Shown here one piece after another: positions 5,916 through 7,082 of a stretch of 7,082 bases of DNA (positions are counted from its first letter, which is position 1; each line of letters begins with the position of its first letter). The notes below the pieces were generated by a model that ran no database searches, was not told the origin of the DNA, and saw nothing but the letters and a program-made list of their open reading frames with translations. The stretch covers positions 74,625-81,706 of the forward strand of contig MHFY01000140.1 of assembly GCA_001805375.1 (NCBI GenBank), given 5' to 3'. The DNA comes from Omnitrophica WOR_2 bacterium GWA2_47_8 (GTDB lineage: Bacteria > Omnitrophota > Gorgyraeia > Zapsychrales > GWA2-47-8). The translations under genes were made by a program, and so were the position numbers.

Positions 5916-6647
5916 ATGTTTTATACGCGTATAGCGCATATCGTATGTCGTATATTGCTGTTTTCGATATACGCTATACAATATACGTCATACGTATCCG
6001 CAGAACTTCAAAGCCCCGCGGAAGGAATTTCAGAACTCACCCAGAAGGCCAATATCTTAACCCCCGAAGAAGTTAAAGAGCTCGCCGGATACATCGATCG
6101 CCTGGGACAAGATAAAGAAAATATAAATTTACGTCAGGTACATTTGGATATGATCGAAAAGATAAGCCGCGATAAAACCCAGCTGGATTCCCTGATCCAT
6201 GATCTGGAAAAATTGGCGGAGAGTAACTGGTCCAATGCCATCGGCCGGGTAGATCGAAACGCGCTTCGGGCATCGTGGGCGGCTTTTAAAAAATTTGAAA
6301 GTGGGTATAGTGAGCTTGTGGCGCAGAACGTCAGCGTGTCAGGGGTTACATTAACCCCGGATTTTTATATTGAGGCCATCAAAAGAACACTGCGGCTTTT
6401 AACCGGTGAGGGCGGGTATAACACGCTCTCGGATGTTTGGCAGGCGGCTGAAGCCGTGGCCGCGGGTCCTTACCCGGCTTGGAACGCAAAATATCTGGAA
6501 CTAAAAGAAAAACTCAACCAAAACGCGGATTATTTCGGCCGTTATAAATACATGCCGAACTACGAAGAATTTGAGTTTACCGAAAATCTCCGCCAGACAC
6601 AGTATCTGCTGCGCGCCTTGTCGGAACCGAACTCATCAAAATTCTAA
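5916..6647 (+). CDS. Unrecognised exported helical protein with repeat-encoded signal peptide
   Basis: I do not recognise a family in this 243-residue protein. The first 29 residues read as a signal peptide: polar-basic MFYTRIAHIVCR, hydrophobic ILLFSIYAIQY, then TSYVSA with a V-S-A cleavage pattern before E30. The mature part (about 214 residues) is charged and mostly helical in composition, with LTPEEVKELAGYIDRL (53-68) and a central WAAFKKFESGY segment. There are no cysteines after the signal peptide and no visible catalytic motif, lipobox or repeat. An export role in the periplasm or outside is inferred from the signal peptide only. The start is one base after the PilZ stop, which suggests coupling, and a weak GGGAAG lies upstream. 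The next in-frame ATG (6148) would delete a third of the protein. Codons 3-28 coincide with a family C heptamer array, which is highly unusual. Confidence 0.75.
   Translation: MFYTRIAHIVCRILLFSIYAIQYTSYVSAELQSPAEGISELTQKANILTPEEVKELAGYIDRLGQDKENINLRQVHLDMIEKISRDKTQLDSLIHDLEKLAESNWSNAIGRVDRNALRASWAAFKKFESGYSELVAQNVSVSGVTLTPDFYIEAIKRTLRLLTGEGGYNTLSDVWQAAEAVAAGPYPAWNAKYLELKEKLNQNADYFGRYKYMPNYEEFEFTENLRQTQYLLRALSEPNSSKF
5922..6000. repeat. Family C inverted heptamer array inside a coding region
   Basis: The left arm is five 7-nt units: TATACGC, GTATAGC, GCATATC, GTATGTC and GTATATT (5922-5956). The spacer GCTGTTTTC follows (5957-5965). The right arm is five opposite-sense units: GATATAC, GCTATAC, AATATAC, GTCATAC and GTATCCG (5966-6000). 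The consensus is GTATATC versus GATATAC. The innermost pair matches 6 of 7, and GTATAGC is the exact reverse complement of GCTATAC. The layout is the same as families A and B, in unrelated sequence. Unlike them it has no stop codons on the + strand and is read through as codons 3-28 of the exported protein. Confidence 0.88.
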
Positions 6648-6655
6648 CTAAATGA

Positions 6656-6684
6656 TTGCATAATTTTTGAATGTCATGTATAAA
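6656..6684 (+). promoter_or_regulatory. Putative promoter for hppA
   Basis: The 95-nt gap before hppA is strikingly AT-rich compared with its surroundings. TTGCAT (6656-6661), a 17-nt spacer and TATAAA (6679-6684) give a plausible sigma-70-type promoter with a start near 6691. An alternative is TTGAAT (6667-6672) with GATATA (6691-6696). The rest of the leader, to the ribosome binding site AGGAG at 6733-6737, is A/T runs without clear structure. Confidence 0.45.
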
Positions 6685-6742
6685 GGTGATGATATATAAA
6701 TATATTAATATTATTAAAACTATTGAAACCGCAGGAGTTTAT

Positions 6743-7082
6743 ATGAAAAAGAATATTTCTCTAGTCGTTTTAATTTTAATGGTTTTTGGCTTTTCTTCTA
6801 TATCTTTCGCCAGCGAAGCTGACCTTATTATCCCAGATCTATCGCAGGTCCAATTCCTAAACACAGACGGACGCACGCTTTTGTTAGGCGGGCTTCTGGT
6901 CTGTGTCTTCGGATTTGTTTTCGGGTTTGTGCAATTTTTGCAGATCAAAAAAATGGCTGTGCATAAATCCATGCATGATATTTCGGAGTTGATCTATGAA
7001 ACCTGCAAAACCTACCTCATCACGCAGGGAAAATTTATCCTGATCCTGGAAGGATTGGTCGGCATTATCATCGTGGCGTATT
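6743..7082 (+). CDS. hppA: Membrane-bound ion-pumping pyrophosphatase, N-terminal part
   Basis: The first 113 residues are visible before the window edge cuts the gene. The family hydrolyses pyrophosphate and uses the energy to pump protons or sodium across the cytoplasmic membrane. The N-terminus MKKNISLVVLILMVFGFSSISFA is a signal-like first segment, followed by the loop SEADLIIPDLSQVQFL. A second membrane segment spans about 45-66 (RTLLLGGLLVCVFGFVFGFVQFL). The strongly conserved cytoplasmic stretch is VHKSMHDISELIYETCKTYLITQGKF (73-98), leading into a third segment. This last block is what I recognise, and it resembles pumps annotated in deltaproteobacteria, spirochaetes and Omnitrophota-like genomes. 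Ion choice and potassium dependence depend on residues beyond the window. The Shine-Dalgarno AGGAG lies 5 nt before the ATG. The preceding gene ends 95 nt upstream, so this is likely its own transcription unit. Confidence 0.9.
   Translation, partial: MKKNISLVVLILMVFGFSSISFASEADLIIPDLSQVQFLNTDGRTLLLGGLLVCVFGFVFGFVQFLQIKKMAVHKSMHDISELIYETCKTYLITQGKFILILEGLVGIIIVAY

Noticed and set aside
704..6000. Arrays as insertion-sequence or MITE ends
   Set aside because: There is no transposase and no target-site duplication flanking the arrays that I can see. The arms are made of internal tandem units rather than a single terminal inverted repeat. Non-autonomous mobility cannot be excluded without other copies.

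Overview
All recognisable genes in this window lie on the + strand and are tightly packed. It looks like chromosomal sequence from an uncultured bacterium. Two things point loosely to an Omnitrophota/PVC-like or similar deep lineage: the N-terminal style of the membrane pyrophosphatase at the right edge, and small repeat arrays placed between housekeeping genes. This placement is inference; there is no rRNA or marker gene here that would settle it.

Layout. Positions 3-149 hold the tail of a gene, possibly a deoxycytidylate deaminase. It is followed after 3 nt by tag (3-methyladenine DNA glycosylase I). Next come a stand-alone response-regulator receiver protein and, overlapping its stop codon, a membrane-anchored alpha/beta hydrolase. 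Then follow a GH5 glycoside hydrolase with no visible signal peptide, a SpoU/TrmH-type RNA 2'-O-methyltransferase, and the ribosome-associated ATPase ychF. After ychF a new transcription unit with its own promoter starts. It encodes a PilZ-domain protein and, one base later, an unrecognised exported helical protein. Last is the start of a membrane-bound proton/sodium-pumping pyrophosphatase (hppA), cut by the window edge, with its own AT-rich leader. Functionally this is mostly housekeeping: DNA and RNA modification, ribosome function, signalling and energy coupling. It is not a recognisable defence or biosynthetic island.

The most unusual content lies in the gaps. Five gene junctions carry inverted arrays of 7-nt units, in three unrelated sequence families that share one architecture: about 2-5 heptamers, a short spacer of 3-12 nt, then about 2-5 reverse-complement heptamers. 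Family A (unit GRGGTAA / TTACCYC) occurs three times, family B (AAGTCAG / CTGACTT) once, and family C (GTATATC / GATATAC) once. Because 7 is not a multiple of 3, a tandem heptamer array reads the same in all three frames. Family A and B arrays therefore carry stop codons in every frame, while family C is open in every frame. One family A array supplies the stop codon and last residues of the GH5 enzyme. The family C array lies wholly inside a coding region and encodes essentially the whole signal peptide of the exported protein. These arrays are the best candidate here for an undescribed system.

No gene-free stretch exceeds about 120 nt. I see no tRNA, rRNA, CRISPR array, insertion sequence, or canonical stem-plus-U-tract terminator.
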